Origin: Nocardia sp.
GTDB taxonomy: Bacteria; Actinomycetota; Actinomycetes; Mycobacteriales; Mycobacteriaceae
Length of the DNA: 45,456 nt
NCBI GenBank assembly: GCA_014360565.1
Contig: JACIXH010000013.1
Coordinates: 1-45,456 of the forward strand
Direction of reading: 5' to 3'
Shown here: piece after piece, positions 27,601 through 35,659 of the stretch
Position numbering within the stretch: the first letter of the stretch is position 1
Layout: every line of letters begins with the position of its first letter
Made by a program: the position numbers and the translations under genes
Notes under the pieces: model-generated
The model's database searches: none
What the model saw: only the letters and a program-made list of their open reading frames with translations
What the model was told of the DNA's origin: nothing

Positions 27601-27791
27601 AGGTCTATTTCGCCGAAACCAGTGACGAACTCGGCCCGCTGGGTGCCAAATCGATGAGTGAGTCCCCCTACAACCCGGTGGCCCCGGCCCTGGCGAACGC
27701 GATCCGCGACGCCGTCGGTGTCCGCCTCGACCGACTACCGATGACCGCCGACCGGGTGTGGCGGGCCATCAAGGAAGGAACTACCGGGTGA
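24603..27791 (+). CDS. Xanthine dehydrogenase, [2Fe-2S] subunit fused to molybdopterin subunit
   Basis: Catalytic part of xanthine dehydrogenase, 1062 residues. ATG 24603 is chosen since GGAGG lies six bases upstream. Residues 1-155 form the iron-sulfur subunit: plant-type cluster Cys36, Cys41, Cys44, Cys56 and the second cluster Cys95, Cys98, Cys140, Cys142. Residues about 160-295 are a low-complexity Ala/Pro/Ser/Arg/Glu linker. Residues 296-1062 form the molybdopterin domain, with [52 protein letters not shown] and near the end [12 protein letters not shown], whose Glu corresponds to the catalytic GE of the family. With the preceding FAD subunit it makes the full enzyme; the minus-strand XdhC and MobA-like genes would mature it. 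Confidence 0.92.
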   Translation: MRLDIDGRAVEVTARAGQCLRTLLREHGELAVKKGCDSGDCGACSVLLDGEPVHSCLIPAHRAADRAVTTAAGLGAGETPNPVQRSFLEHAAFQCGFCTAGMVVTASGLAAARPDTTVDNLAAQAVTDPERAELLKGNLCRCTGYRAIADAVAAPCAPLCTDTGKRRSQRSGPARTDEPRHAPTASPPHVTEAVPGFDDRSSAARGAIDDAAERAAPPDTGPPASALRSDDSASAARDRPERVEATRSEAAGPAVESYLTHGGSGLSAGEATTVSAEEGPEVGESAVSLARARVGGVMRRKYRAGQIGDGVGAPAGARIVRGREAFTMDVLAGAGERMPPVEPWHLAVLASPHAHARIVSVDVAAARAVPGVRAVLTHVDGPRTAFSTARHELREDDPDDTFVLDRTVRFAGQRVAAVVGETLDAARAGVRALRVEYEVLAAVFEPESALADEAPKLHADKPDSARIADAGRNLVAEIHGGVGDFDAGIARAAKVVSGVWNSPRVQHVHLETHGGIGWLDDAGRLVVRSSSQVPFLVRDELCHVFGLDRDRVRVFATRVGGGFGAKQEMLAEDLIALAVLRTGHPVQYEFTRTDEFTSATCRHPMRVAVTAAADAAGLLTALSVDVLADAGAYGNHSAGVMFHSVGESVAVYRCPNKRVDAQAVYTNNVPSGAFRGYGLGQVIFGVESAIDELARELGIDPFEFRRRNVVLPGDRFTGADIDESDLTFGSYGLDQCLDTAQRALRRGNGVAAPGLDWRVGVGMAVAMIATVPPRGHHADATASLLADGRYEIGVGTAEFGNGTTTVHAQLAATALATVAERIVIRQSDTDVVGHDTGAFGSTGIMVAGKACYAAALELHAMLLARAAKVSGHPERDCLLEPGGVRCGDELITAAQLLADGALIAHGTHAGTPRSVSFNVHAFRVAVQPSTGVVRILQSVQVADAGTVINPVQLRGQIEGGVAQALGTALYEDMRSDKGVVTTRTLRHYHIPQFADLPRTEVYFAETSDELGPLGAKSMSESPYNPVAPALANAIRDAVGVRLDRLPMTADRVWRAIKEGTTG

Positions 27792-29011
27792 ACAGCCGCC
27801 TGCCCGAACATATTCGAGCCCGGATCGACTCCGTTCTCGACGCCGCCGACGCGGAACTGCGCGGGCGATATCCAGGAGCCGGCGACCGGGTCCAGCCCGT
27901 GCACACCGCCTACGTTCCCGCCGACACAGCCACCGCGCAGACCCCCGCCGAGTGGGGCGTCACCGCCCTGGAACTGCTGCATCGCCACGCCGACTTCCTG
28001 GTCGATCTCGATGTCACCGGTTCGCTGCCCGCCGTCCGCCGCCAGCTCACGGACCGGCCGGTGCAGGACATGCGGATCGACTTCGAAGACGGCTACGGGT
28101 TCCGCTCCGATGAAGAAGAAGACGCGGCGGCGAAGGCGGCGGGTGAGGCACTGGCGGCGTGGGCCGACAAGCCCGGCGCACCGGTCTCGTTCGGTGTTCG
28201 CACGAAAGGTCTGGCCGCCAACGAACGCCGGCGCGCGTTGCGCACCCTCGAACTGGTCCTCGACGGGGCCGGTGGCGCGCTGCCCGGATTCGTGTTCACG
28301 GTGCCGAAGATTCGTGCTGCCAAGCAGGTCTCGGCGATCGTCGACCTGTGCACCGGCCTCGAGCGCGGCCACGGCCTGCCCGAACGGTCGCTGCGCTTCG
28401 AACTCCAGATCGAGAGCCCGCAGGCGATCATCGCCGCCGACGGCACCGCGCCCATCGCCGAGATGATCCACCTCGCCGACGGACGCTGTAGCGCATTGCA
28501 TTTCGGTACCTACGACTACACCGCCGCGTGCGGCATCGCGGCCACCGATCAGGCCCTCGACCATCCCGCCGCCGACCACGCCAAGGCGGTGATGCAGGTC
28601 GCCGCCGCGCAGACGGGAGTGTGGATCTGCGACGGCTCCACCCAGATCGTCCCCGACGCCGATCCCGAAGGCGCCATGGCCAATCACCACCGCCTGGTCG
28701 ACCGGGCCCTGCGTCGTGGCTACTACCAGGGCTGGGACATGCACCCCGGTCACCTGATCACCCGTTGGCTCGCCACCTACGGCTTCTTCCGCGGCGCCTG
28801 CGAAGTGGCGGTGCCGCGCCTGATCGCCTATCTGGACCGGCGCGGCGGGGGCGTGCTGGACGAGCCCGCGACCGCCGAAGCATTGGCGAGCACAGTGTTG
28901 CGCGGTCTGCGCGCCGGTGCTTTCACCGAGGCCGAACTTCTCGCCAAGGCGCCCGGCTTGACCAGCGACGTTCTGCTCGAACTCGTCGCTCGGCGGGTAC
29001 GCGCGAGATGA
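27788..29011 (+). CDS. CitE-like lyase/aldolase (DUF6986 family)
   Basis: 407 residues from GTG 27788, which overlaps the xanthine dehydrogenase stop by four bases. The fold belongs to the HpcH/CitE-like TIM-barrel group. [20 protein letters not shown], the metal-ligand Glu in [11 protein letters not shown], an Asp in [11 protein letters not shown] and [13 protein letters not shown] are visible. The substrate is not established. CitE relatives split or form C-C bonds next to a carboxylate, and some condense glyoxylate with acetyl-CoA. Because the pathway here should end in ureidoglycolate/glyoxylate and no ureidoglycolate lyase or malate synthase is seen, a role at that step is a reasonable inference. 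Confidence 0.8.
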   Translation: MNSRLPEHIRARIDSVLDAADAELRGRYPGAGDRVQPVHTAYVPADTATAQTPAEWGVTALELLHRHADFLVDLDVTGSLPAVRRQLTDRPVQDMRIDFEDGYGFRSDEEEDAAAKAAGEALAAWADKPGAPVSFGVRTKGLAANERRRALRTLELVLDGAGGALPGFVFTVPKIRAAKQVSAIVDLCTGLERGHGLPERSLRFELQIESPQAIIAADGTAPIAEMIHLADGRCSALHFGTYDYTAACGIAATDQALDHPAADHAKAVMQVAAAQTGVWICDGSTQIVPDADPEGAMANHHRLVDRALRRGYYQGWDMHPGHLITRWLATYGFFRGACEVAVPRLIAYLDRRGGGVLDEPATAEALASTVLRGLRAGAFTEAELLAKAPGLTSDVLLELVARRVRAR

Positions 29012-29030
29012 GCCGTACAGCGCCGTTAAC

Positions 29031-29038
29031 GGTATACC
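29031..29038. promoter_or_regulatory. GGTATACC palindrome upstream of allantoicase
   Basis: 8-bp perfect palindrome in the 146-bp gap between the CitE-like gene and allantoicase; its TATACC centre is of the type seen in GntR-family operators. TAATGT just downstream could be a -10. This gap probably holds a second promoter for allantoicase and puuE. Confidence 0.3.
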
Positions 29039-29157
29039 AGTAATGTCGAAGGAGGCGCCACCCAGTCGATGAGCGCGCGGCGTCGCACGTCCGGCGCGAT
29101 TTTTCAGACGAGGTGCCCGGCGGCTTCGGTCGCCGGCGCCCGACCCAGGAGGCACCC

Positions 29158-30132
29158 GTGAGCCGATTCACCGGCGGCGACGATTTCACCCTGCTCCCTG
29201 ATCTGGCCGTCCGCACTCTGGGCGGTTCGGTGATCTGGGCGAACGACGAATTCTTCGCGGAGAAGGAGAACCTGGTCAGCCCGCGTCCATCGGAGTATCG
29301 CCCCGCGACGTTCGGCAACAAGGGTCAGGTCTACGACGGCTGGGAAACCCGCAGGCATCGCGGCGAGCCCGGCGACGACGCGGCCGTCGTGCGACTCGGC
29401 GTGCCAGGCGTGATCCGTGGCGTCGTGGTCGACACCGCCTGGTTCACCGGCAACTTCCCGCCCGAGGTGTCGCTGGCGGCGCTGGCCGTCGAGGGCTACC
29501 CGCCCACCGAGGAAATCGCCGCCCGCACCGACTGGGTGAGCCTGCTCGACCGCGTGAAGGTCGACGGCGACAGCCGCAACCCGTTCGCCATCGACGACGA
29601 GAACCGCTGGACCCATGTGAAACTCACCATGCACCCCGACGGCGGCGTCGCCCGTCTTCGCGTGCACGGCGAAGGCCGACCCGATGCCGCGCTGCTCGGC
29701 CTCGGCCCGCTCGACCTCGCCGCGCTGGAGAACGGCGCCATCGTGCTCGACTGCTCCAACCGCTTCTACAGCTCGCCCAACCAGCTGCTCTACCCCGGCC
29801 TCGCCAGAGAAATGGGCGACGGCTGGGAGACCGCGCGTCGCCGCGACGACGGAAATGACTGGGTACGAATCGGACTCGCCGGGCCGGGCGCGATCCGGTT
29901 GGCAGAGATCGACACCTCTTGCTTCCTCGGCAACTGACCCGGTGCGGCGTCGCTCACCGGATTCGCCGGCGACGGAACCGCTGTCGAGCTTCTGCCGCGC
30001 ACCGATCTGCTGCCCGATACCCGTCACCGGTTCGCGATACCGGCCGTGGCCGACGCCGTCGTGGAGGTCCGGCTCGATATCTATCCCGACGGCGGGTTGG
30101 CGCGGCTGCGCCTCTACGGGGAGCTCCGATGA
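29158..30132 (+). pseudogene. alc: Allantoicase interrupted by an in-frame TGA
   Basis: Hydrolyses allantoate to ureidoglycolate and urea. GTG 29158 has AGGAGG (29147-29152) five bases upstream. The family is two related jelly-roll repeats; here repeat one covers about 18-170 and repeat two about 177-324. Typical opening: LAVRTLGGSVIWANDEFFAEKENL. The frame meets TGA at 29935-29937 (codon 260), then continues without shift for 64 more sense codons to TGA 30130-30132, which overlaps the puuE ATG by four bases. The downstream part is clearly allantoicase (VRLDIYPDGGLARLRLYGELR in blocks). Aligning the two repeats, DTAWFTGN-F-PPEVSL matches DTSCFLGN-stop-PGAASL, so one codon was mutated and nothing else lost. 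The product would be 259 residues with a truncated second repeat. Nonsense mutation, sequencing error and UGA read-through are all possible. Confidence 0.85.
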
Positions 30133-31091
30133 ACCCGGCATCGCGCAGCGGTGGGGCCACGGGCGGGCGTGATCTTCGCGATTTCGTCGGGTACGGCCCG
30201 AATCCGCCCGACCCACAATGGCCCGACGGCGCGCAGCTCGCCGTGCAGTTCGTGCTGAATTACGAAGAGGGCGGGGAGAACAACGTCCTCGACGGTTCGC
30301 CGCACTCGGAGACCTTTCTCTCCGAGATGACGCCCGCCGATCCCTTCCCCAACCGGCACATGAGCATGGAATCGCTGTACGAATACGGCTCGCGCGCGGG
30401 CCTGTGGCGGGTGCTGCGCGCCTTCGAACGGCGTGATCTGCCGCTCACTGTCTTCGCGGTCGCCCGCGCCATGCAGCGTAATCCCGAAGCGGTGGCGGCA
30501 TTTTCGGAACTCGGCTACGAAATCGCCAGTCACGGACTGCAGTGGAAGTCTTACCAGTTGGTCGACTCCGACGCCGAACGCGCCGACATGGCCGAGGCGG
30601 TGCGCATCCTCACCGATCTCACCGGCGCTGCGCCACAGGGCTGGTACACGGGCCGCGACTCACCCCGTACCCGCGAATTGGTCGTAGAACACGGCGGTTT
30701 CGTCTACGACTCCGACTCCTATGCCGACGACCTCCCCTACTGGACCGAGGTGAACGGCCGAAACCACCTGGTGGTTCCATACACCCTCGACACCAACGAC
30801 ATGCGCTACGCCTCCCCAGCGGGTTTCGCCAACGGCGACGAGTTCTACGCCCACCTCCGCGACGCTTTCGACATCCTCTACCGAGAAGGCTCCGAAGGCG
30901 CCCCCAAAATGCTCTCCATCGGCCTGCACTGCCGCATAGCAGGCCGCCCCGCCCGCACCGCCGCCCTGGAACGCTTCCTCGACCACGCCCAATCCCACGA
31001 CCGGGTGTGGACAACTCGCCGCATCGACATCGCCGAACACTGGCGCAAAGTCCACCCGGCGGGCACGATGTCAGCCTTCGATGCGCACTGA
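30129..31091 (+). CDS. puuE: Allantoinase PuuE (polysaccharide deacetylase fold)
   Basis: Opens the allantoin ring to allantoate; metal-independent relative of NodB enzymes, unrelated to amidohydrolase allantoinases. 320 residues from ATG 30129, overlapping the allantoicase stop. PuuE hallmarks: FVGYGPNPPDPQWPDGAQLAVQFVLNYEEGGE in blocks, FLSEM, SMESLYEYGSRAGLWRVLR, EIASHGLQW, GWYTGRDSPRTRELV, YDSDSYADDLPYW and SIGLHCRIAGRPAR. Last gene of the purine operon. Its 3' half (from codon 171) is repeated at 39999-40430, which marks one edge of a duplicated region. Confidence 0.95.
   Translation: MNPASRSGGATGGRDLRDFVGYGPNPPDPQWPDGAQLAVQFVLNYEEGGENNVLDGSPHSETFLSEMTPADPFPNRHMSMESLYEYGSRAGLWRVLRAFERRDLPLTVFAVARAMQRNPEAVAAFSELGYEIASHGLQWKSYQLVDSDAERADMAEAVRILTDLTGAAPQGWYTGRDSPRTRELVVEHGGFVYDSDSYADDLPYWTEVNGRNHLVVPYTLDTNDMRYASPAGFANGDEFYAHLRDAFDILYREGSEGAPKMLSIGLHCRIAGRPARTAALERFLDHAQSHDRVWTTRRIDIAEHWRKVHPAGTMSAFDAH
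30641..31060 (+). repeat. Direct repeat copy 1 (puuE 3' part)
   Basis: 420 bp that align without gaps to 40001-40420 (constant offset of 9360). Counting by eye gives 41 mismatches, about 90% identity. Most are at third codon positions, so both copies evolved under coding constraint for some time. The repeat continues, after a short indel region, into the small secreted-protein gene. Confidence 0.9.
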
Positions 31092-31178
31092 CCAGGACAG
31101 CGACGAACCACGTCGGTATCGAACAACCCAGGCAATTGCTTCACGACACCATGTAGCGGCTACCTGAAAGGTCAGGTC

Positions 31179-31466
31179 CTAGGTCAGTCCGCAGCGTTCG
31201 ATGTTGGTCAGCGTGACCTGGCGATCGGATTCCTTGGCCTGGGGGACGCGGTTGTAGGCGCCCATGGAGTCCATGTAGGTGACGAACACGTCGGCGATCT
31301 CCTCCGGCGTCGCGTCGGGCTTGCTCGCGCGAACGTTGTCGACCAGGGCGCGAGTGGTGTCGCACTGTTCTTCCTGGGTGAAGATCGGCGGCGGATCAGC
31401 GTGCGCGAAGGCAGGTGCGAGCAGCAGCACGAAAGCGGCGAGGACGGCTGGTCTGACGATTCTCAC
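31179..31466 (-). CDS. Small secreted protein, paralogue 1
   Basis: 95 residues from GTG 31466; the longer ATG frame to 31871 is not supported because the paralogue at 40479-40766 starts at the matching codon. A signal peptide (VRIVRPAVLAAFVLLLAPAFAHA) precedes a mature domain of about 72 residues with two cysteines (QC near residue 34 and RCGL at the end) that could form a disulfide. The mature part (TQEEQCDTTRALVDN, YMDSMGAYNRVPQAKESDRQ) resembles short actinobacterial exported proteins of unknown role, DUF732-like in size and layout but not clearly a member. About 86% identical to paralogue 2. Confidence 0.8.
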   Translation of the reverse strand: MRIVRPAVLAAFVLLLAPAFAHADPPPIFTQEEQCDTTRALVDNVRASKPDATPEEIADVFVTYMDSMGAYNRVPQAKESDRQVTLTNIERCGLT

Positions 31467-32313
31467 GCTCGCGACTGTCCCCAGATTCCACACGCGAAGG
31501 TGGTCGTCAGTGATCGAACAGCTGTAGACGAGGGTTCTACGACCTCGGTCGTGATGACCTGCGGACTGTACTGAACCGATTCGAGCACCCAAGGGTGCCG
31601 GTGTCGTAACCATCCCTGCCCGCTTCCCCGCACCGAACCCCGATTTGCGTCCTCGGCCAACACTTCTGGCCGCGCGTCCGATGGACGCGTGGCTGGTTGG
31701 ACCGTGGCGAAGGTGTGCACTCCCGGCCGTCACGGTGCGTACGTGCGAGGCGTACGACAGTGGTACTCGCAGACGGCTGTTTGGTGGGTTGGATGCTCCC
31801 CGGTCGGGCTCGTCAGTAACGACCGCGAAGGGCCCAGGGCCTTGGGAATGGAAACGGTTGTTCGCGTCCACGCACGGGTAGGTCGGAAACTCCGGCGTCA
31901 GGACGACGACCTCGGCATTGGAGCACTCCGAGGAGGTGCAGGTAGGGTTTCCCCCACGGTGCGAACAGTTGCTGCTGTTTCGTACCCAGGCCCTCGGTGA
32001 GCGTTGGTAGCGCTCCCGGGGGCCGATCTCTGTGAGCGACGCTACACCTCGGGCAACAGATCAGCAAACAGACTGGGGCAGTGGCAATCCGACGCGTCAG
32101 CCGGCCACCTGTCCCGGTGCACTTGTCCTGATTGGACCGGTGAACCGCAGTGTCGTCCACTTGCGGAGCAAGGCTGTCTCGCCCGACGTCGACCCGGTGA
32201 GGTACACGGCAACGGCGTTTGTCACCGACGCGACGGCCGGATAATCTGCGACGCATCTATGCGTCGCGCGCTTCGTTGGATGCGTCGTGAGTCACTGAAA
32301 TGGGGGAAATATT
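31467..32313. other. Non-coding or decayed stretch at left edge of the ESX island
   Basis: 847 bases without a convincing gene. Short ORFs exist on both strands (for example 32032-32244, 70 codons starting GTG), but none has a recognisable family, and the base pattern does not favour one frame. A palindrome ACGACC-TC-GGTCGT lies at 31539-31552. The similarity between the two duplicated copies stops about 15 bases upstream of the small secreted gene, so this stretch came with the island or has diverged. Confidence 0.45.
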
Positions 32314-32616
32314 GTGCTCCAGGCAGACACTGACCAACTGAAGAAGCTGGCTACAACGCTCGACACCGTGAGTCAGGAGATCGACAAGATCGACGTGCGC
32401 ACGGCGGGGGATCAGATCGGGGCGGCGCTTCCGGGCTGTTCGCTCGGGCAGGTGTGCGCCCAGACCGGCGAGTTCACAGAGGGCGCGTGGCTTCGAGTCG
32501 CCCAGCGCCTGCAGAAGTTGTCCAGCATCGTGCAGGTGTCTGCGGCCAGCTATGTCTCGACCGACCAGGACTTCAAGAACATGCTCGATTCGATGGACTT
32601 CAAGGCGCGGGGGTAG
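32314..32616 (+). CDS. EspC-like ESX secretion-associated protein (DUF2580-type)
   Basis: 100 residues, all-helical WXG100-sized protein. The opening LQADTDQLKKLATTLDTVSQEIDKID matches the ESX-1 EspC/DUF2580 pattern, and a second helix carries FTEGAWLRVAQRLQKLSSIVQ. GTG 32314 has GGGGG seven bases upstream. It probably forms a co-secreted pair or targeting partner for the large protein encoded six bases downstream. No ESX core genes are nearby, so it must use an ESX system elsewhere in the genome. Confidence 0.75.
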   Translation: MLQADTDQLKKLATTLDTVSQEIDKIDVRTAGDQIGAALPGCSLGQVCAQTGEFTEGAWLRVAQRLQKLSSIVQVSAASYVSTDQDFKNMLDSMDFKARG

Positions 32617-32622
32617 CCGAAG

Positions 32623-34986
32623 ATGCCGACTCGGACAGACATCACCAATTGGAAGCCCGAGAAGCTGTCGGAGTGGGCGACCGAACTGGAAACAGATACC
32701 CAGTTCTACGAAACCCAGCTCGCGCAGGTACTTACGCACTTCAAGGACACAACCTGGACTGGCGCCGCCTACAACGCCGCTTCAGAGCGGTTCGTCGAAG
32801 AGCACGACCAGGGCCGTCGGCTCTCGCAGGAAGTCCGAGAAGTCGCGACTGCACTACGAGCGGCTGACGGACGGCTCGCGAACGAGAAGCGAATCCTTCT
32901 CGGCAAGGTGAGCGAGGCGGAGAACGACGGGTCTTGCCCGATCCCGCTGAAGGTCGCCGAAAACTGGGTGGTGTCGTCGGCTAGGACGAGCGGTGATGTA
33001 CTCACTGGCGAGCAACGCCAGACCGTAGTCGACAAGGTGAATGCGCATCAGGCTGCCATCAACGCTGCGTACTACTCGCTGACCGGTGCGGTAAGCGAGG
33101 TCGGTGTTGCGATCAGCACGGCTTCGCAGGAGATCCGGATCCGTGGCGACCTGCTCGGCGACGGCATCGACGCCGCGACGGATACTCCCAGCAACGCGGC
33201 CGACCTCGGTACCGAAGACGGAAAAGCCCTCACCGACTACCTCAACGTCCACCCCGAAAGTGAACGCGACCCTGCGGTTTTGGATCGGATCGCGAGTCAG
33301 CTGCCGACGCAAACCCTGACGCAGGAGGAGCTTCGTATCCTGTCGGAGGGCGGTCAGGTCGACTCGCTGCCGGCTGCGGTGCAGGAGTACTACCGCAATC
33401 TGTACCAAACTGGCGGTAGCGACGGTGTTCTCGCCCTGAGCGAGCATCTGAAGATGAGCGAAGAATCTGGCAATACCGTGGCAGCCTCACAGCGAGACGC
33501 GCTGGCCAACGGGCTGATGGTGGTGAGCAACGAGAACGTCGGCACCGGACGTAATCCCGACGGCACGCTGGCGAACGCGGGCAGCTACCAAAATCTCCCC
33601 TCGGGTATGCGGCAACTTATCGAGGCGAAGGCGACAGATCCCAATCCGATCGATCCGAAACTTTCGGGCGGGCCCCTTGTTGCCCAGCAGAACCAGCGGA
33701 TTGACACCCACAATTTGGCCGACTTGATGGGACAGGCCAATCCAGGCTTCGAACCTGGTAAAGAGTTGGGCACCAACCTCTTCCTGAAATCATCGGAAAT
33801 GATCCAGGACGAGCCCTACACCTATCCCGAAGGTAGCGACGAGGCCGCATCGAAGTTCCTCGACATCGCCTCGCGCAACGACGCCTCCAGTCATCAGATC
33901 TGGTCGGGCGACGGTATGCCCGAGGGGTACAAGCCTCGCGAAACTGTGCAGAGCTTGCTCTATTACGACTGGCCCGACTCCGCACAGGGTAGTGGGCCGA
34001 ACGTGCTGCTCGATCGGATCACCGAAGAGTCCCAGCTCCCGCTCGGGACCGACAGAGGCGATCGAGGCCGCGCTGACCTCGCACGCCTTGGCGACATGTT
34101 CGGATCGACGGATGACGACGCGGCGTGGGACAACACGCGTAAGGAGTTTGCTTCGAACCCCGATTTGGCTAACAAGGTCAGCCAAATGGTCAGTTCCAAT
34201 CTGGAGTCGGTGAGCAGCCCGCACCTCGCTGAAGGGCTCCGGGGCGAAAGCAAGGTGCTCGATGGTGTCGCCAGGTGGAACGGGGAGGAAGGAAATCGAC
34301 TGCTCGAGCTCGGCTCCTACACAGAGGAGGGGCGCGTCGGCCTGACCACAGCTGTTGAACAACTCCGGCTAACCGAACTGACTGAAGCGATGCAGGAAAA
34401 CCCGGAGAGCCCAGGCTCGATCCTTGGCGGGGGCAACGCGGGAACTCTGTCCGGCCGCCTCGACAGCGCGATGTGGGACGCCATCATCGGCGAGGATAAG
34501 AAGAGGGGCGAGGATGCCATCGCAACCGAGGAGCAGAGCCTTCTCCGCCGAGCCAAGCTAATGGGTGCCGATATGGCCGGGATGCTGGTAGATGAAGGAG
34601 TCGCCAAGGTTCCCGGCTCCCAGGTCGTCCAAGATGTGACTGGCTTTGAGGCAGGAAACACCACATCCGAGCTTATCCAGGATTTGATAGGAAAACCTGA
34701 ATACGAATTCAAGGACAGGCCGAGCTCGCAGGACTTGAGGGCAGAGGCCGAACAGAGTGCGAATCAGGCAGTCCTGAACGCTGCCAACAATGCCGGACAA
34801 CTGCCGGAATCTCTGAAGACTGACGGCCGACCGGCGACAGTCGAGGAAATCATCGACCGGGGCAAATCGGAGGAATTGACTAATTTTCTGAATAGCCGCG
34901 GCTTGAATAGTTACGTAGAAAACTATCGCCAGTCATATTCGATTAGCATTGGAGAACAAGAAAGCAAGGTGAAGCAGGGTGAATAG
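32623..34986 (+). CDS. Large ESX-associated protein with N-terminal WXG domain
   Basis: 787 residues, no signal peptide. Residues about 1-100 form a helical hairpin with W45-T-G47 (TTWTGAAYNAASERF), the WXG100 layout. The rest is helical and polar, with short repeats of the D-P-A-V-L-D-R-I / S-L-P-A-A-V-Q-E-Y type and no catalytic motif I can name. The layout resembles large mycobacterial proteins such as Rv2082/Rv0026, often labelled as containing a TPR-repeat region. It follows the EspC-like gene and overlaps a lipoprotein gene, so the trio looks like one secretion cassette. The 3' end is visibly poorer in GC than the host genes. Confidence 0.7.
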   Translation: MPTRTDITNWKPEKLSEWATELETDTQFYETQLAQVLTHFKDTTWTGAAYNAASERFVEEHDQGRRLSQEVREVATALRAADGRLANEKRILLGKVSEAENDGSCPIPLKVAENWVVSSARTSGDVLTGEQRQTVVDKVNAHQAAINAAYYSLTGAVSEVGVAISTASQEIRIRGDLLGDGIDAATDTPSNAADLGTEDGKALTDYLNVHPESERDPAVLDRIASQLPTQTLTQEELRILSEGGQVDSLPAAVQEYYRNLYQTGGSDGVLALSEHLKMSEESGNTVAASQRDALANGLMVVSNENVGTGRNPDGTLANAGSYQNLPSGMRQLIEAKATDPNPIDPKLSGGPLVAQQNQRIDTHNLADLMGQANPGFEPGKELGTNLFLKSSEMIQDEPYTYPEGSDEAASKFLDIASRNDASSHQIWSGDGMPEGYKPRETVQSLLYYDWPDSAQGSGPNVLLDRITEESQLPLGTDRGDRGRADLARLGDMFGSTDDDAAWDNTRKEFASNPDLANKVSQMVSSNLESVSSPHLAEGLRGESKVLDGVARWNGEEGNRLLELGSYTEEGRVGLTTAVEQLRLTELTEAMQENPESPGSILGGGNAGTLSGRLDSAMWDAIIGEDKKRGEDAIATEEQSLLRRAKLMGADMAGMLVDEGVAKVPGSQVVQDVTGFEAGNTTSELIQDLIGKPEYEFKDRPSSQDLRAEAEQSANQAVLNAANNAGQLPESLKTDGRPATVEEIIDRGKSEELTNFLNSRGLNSYVENYRQSYSISIGEQESKVKQGE

Positions 34987-35584
34987 TCTCCGGCGTACCC
35001 GTCCTGCATGTGTCGGACCTTGTTGTCCTTCCAGAGATCGAGCGAGCTCTTTTGCTGCGCGGTCGACTCATCGGACGAAACTAACCCAAGTGGCAGGGGT
35101 GATGGTTAGCGCACTGCTCTCAATGTTTTTAACGGGGTGCGATACTATCTCGGATTCGAGCGGCGGGGCTCCGTCTTGGGATCCGTGCGAAGCCTTCCCG
35201 GACTCGGTGATGCAGCGACTCGGCTACGACCGTAAATTGCAAGCGCAAGTGCCCGGCCGGGAATGCGCTTGGGCAGGCGATGAAGCGAACATGTCGCCGT
35301 CGATAAGTTATTTCAAGGACGGCGTGGAGTACAACGTTACAGATGGGAAGTCGAAGGCGGTCGATCTCGTAGATGTCGCAATTGGGCCTTATGCTGGTTC
35401 CCGTTATCGATCAGAGGGTCTTGATCCGAATTTCGTGTGCAGTCTCCTGCTGGAGACGAAGGGCTCAAGAGTGCTTTTCAGTGTATATGCAGCAGTCTCC
35501 GGTGGAGACGTAGATCCCTGCCCAATTGTTACTCGCATCGCAACCGAGCTAGTCGACTATCTACCTCCGCCACGCGACTCATAA
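34979..35584 (+). CDS. DUF3558-type lipoprotein, cassette A
   Basis: 201 residues from GTG 34979, which overlaps the preceding stop by eight bases. The N-terminus is long; a lipobox LTGC near residue 54 follows a hydrophobic stretch, so the start could lie nearer (in-frame ATG about 35 codons in). The mature domain has the DUF3558 pattern: SWDPCEAFPDSVMQRLGYD, then RECAWAGDE, and a later cysteine pair (VCSLL, DPCPI). Outer-envelope protein encoded with an ESX-type protein; an immunity or anchoring role is an inference. Confidence 0.7.
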   Translation: MNSLRRTRPACVGPCCPSRDRASSFAARSTHRTKLTQVAGVMVSALLSMFLTGCDTISDSSGGAPSWDPCEAFPDSVMQRLGYDRKLQAQVPGRECAWAGDEANMSPSISYFKDGVEYNVTDGKSKAVDLVDVAIGPYAGSRYRSEGLDPNFVCSLLLETKGSRVLFSVYAAVSGGDVDPCPIVTRIATELVDYLPPPRDS

Positions 35585-35589
35585 CGTCG

Positions 35590-35601
35590 CCGATATATCG
35601 G
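35590..35601. repeat. CCGATATATCGG palindrome between convergent lipoprotein genes
   Basis: Perfect 12-bp palindrome in the 75-bp gap between two convergent stops. Too short for a strong terminator; noted as the only structure in the gap. Confidence 0.3.
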
Positions 35602-35659
35602 TCTCGAACGGTACGGCTATCCGCTATGTGTGGGTCAAGGCGTGCTTCACTCGCAGCTA

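Noticed and set aside
29935..29937. Selenocysteine at the allantoicase TGA
   Set aside because: Allantoicase is not a selenoprotein family, the position is not catalytic by repeat alignment, and no convincing bacterial SECIS hairpin was seen directly after the codon.
31179..31871. 230-codon version of the small secreted protein
   Set aside because: The paralogue and the signal peptide fix the start at GTG 31466; the upstream part is not conserved.
31813..32256. 147-codon minus-strand ORF in the gap left of the island
   Set aside because: No family pattern, no ribosome site, overlapped by other equally weak ORFs.
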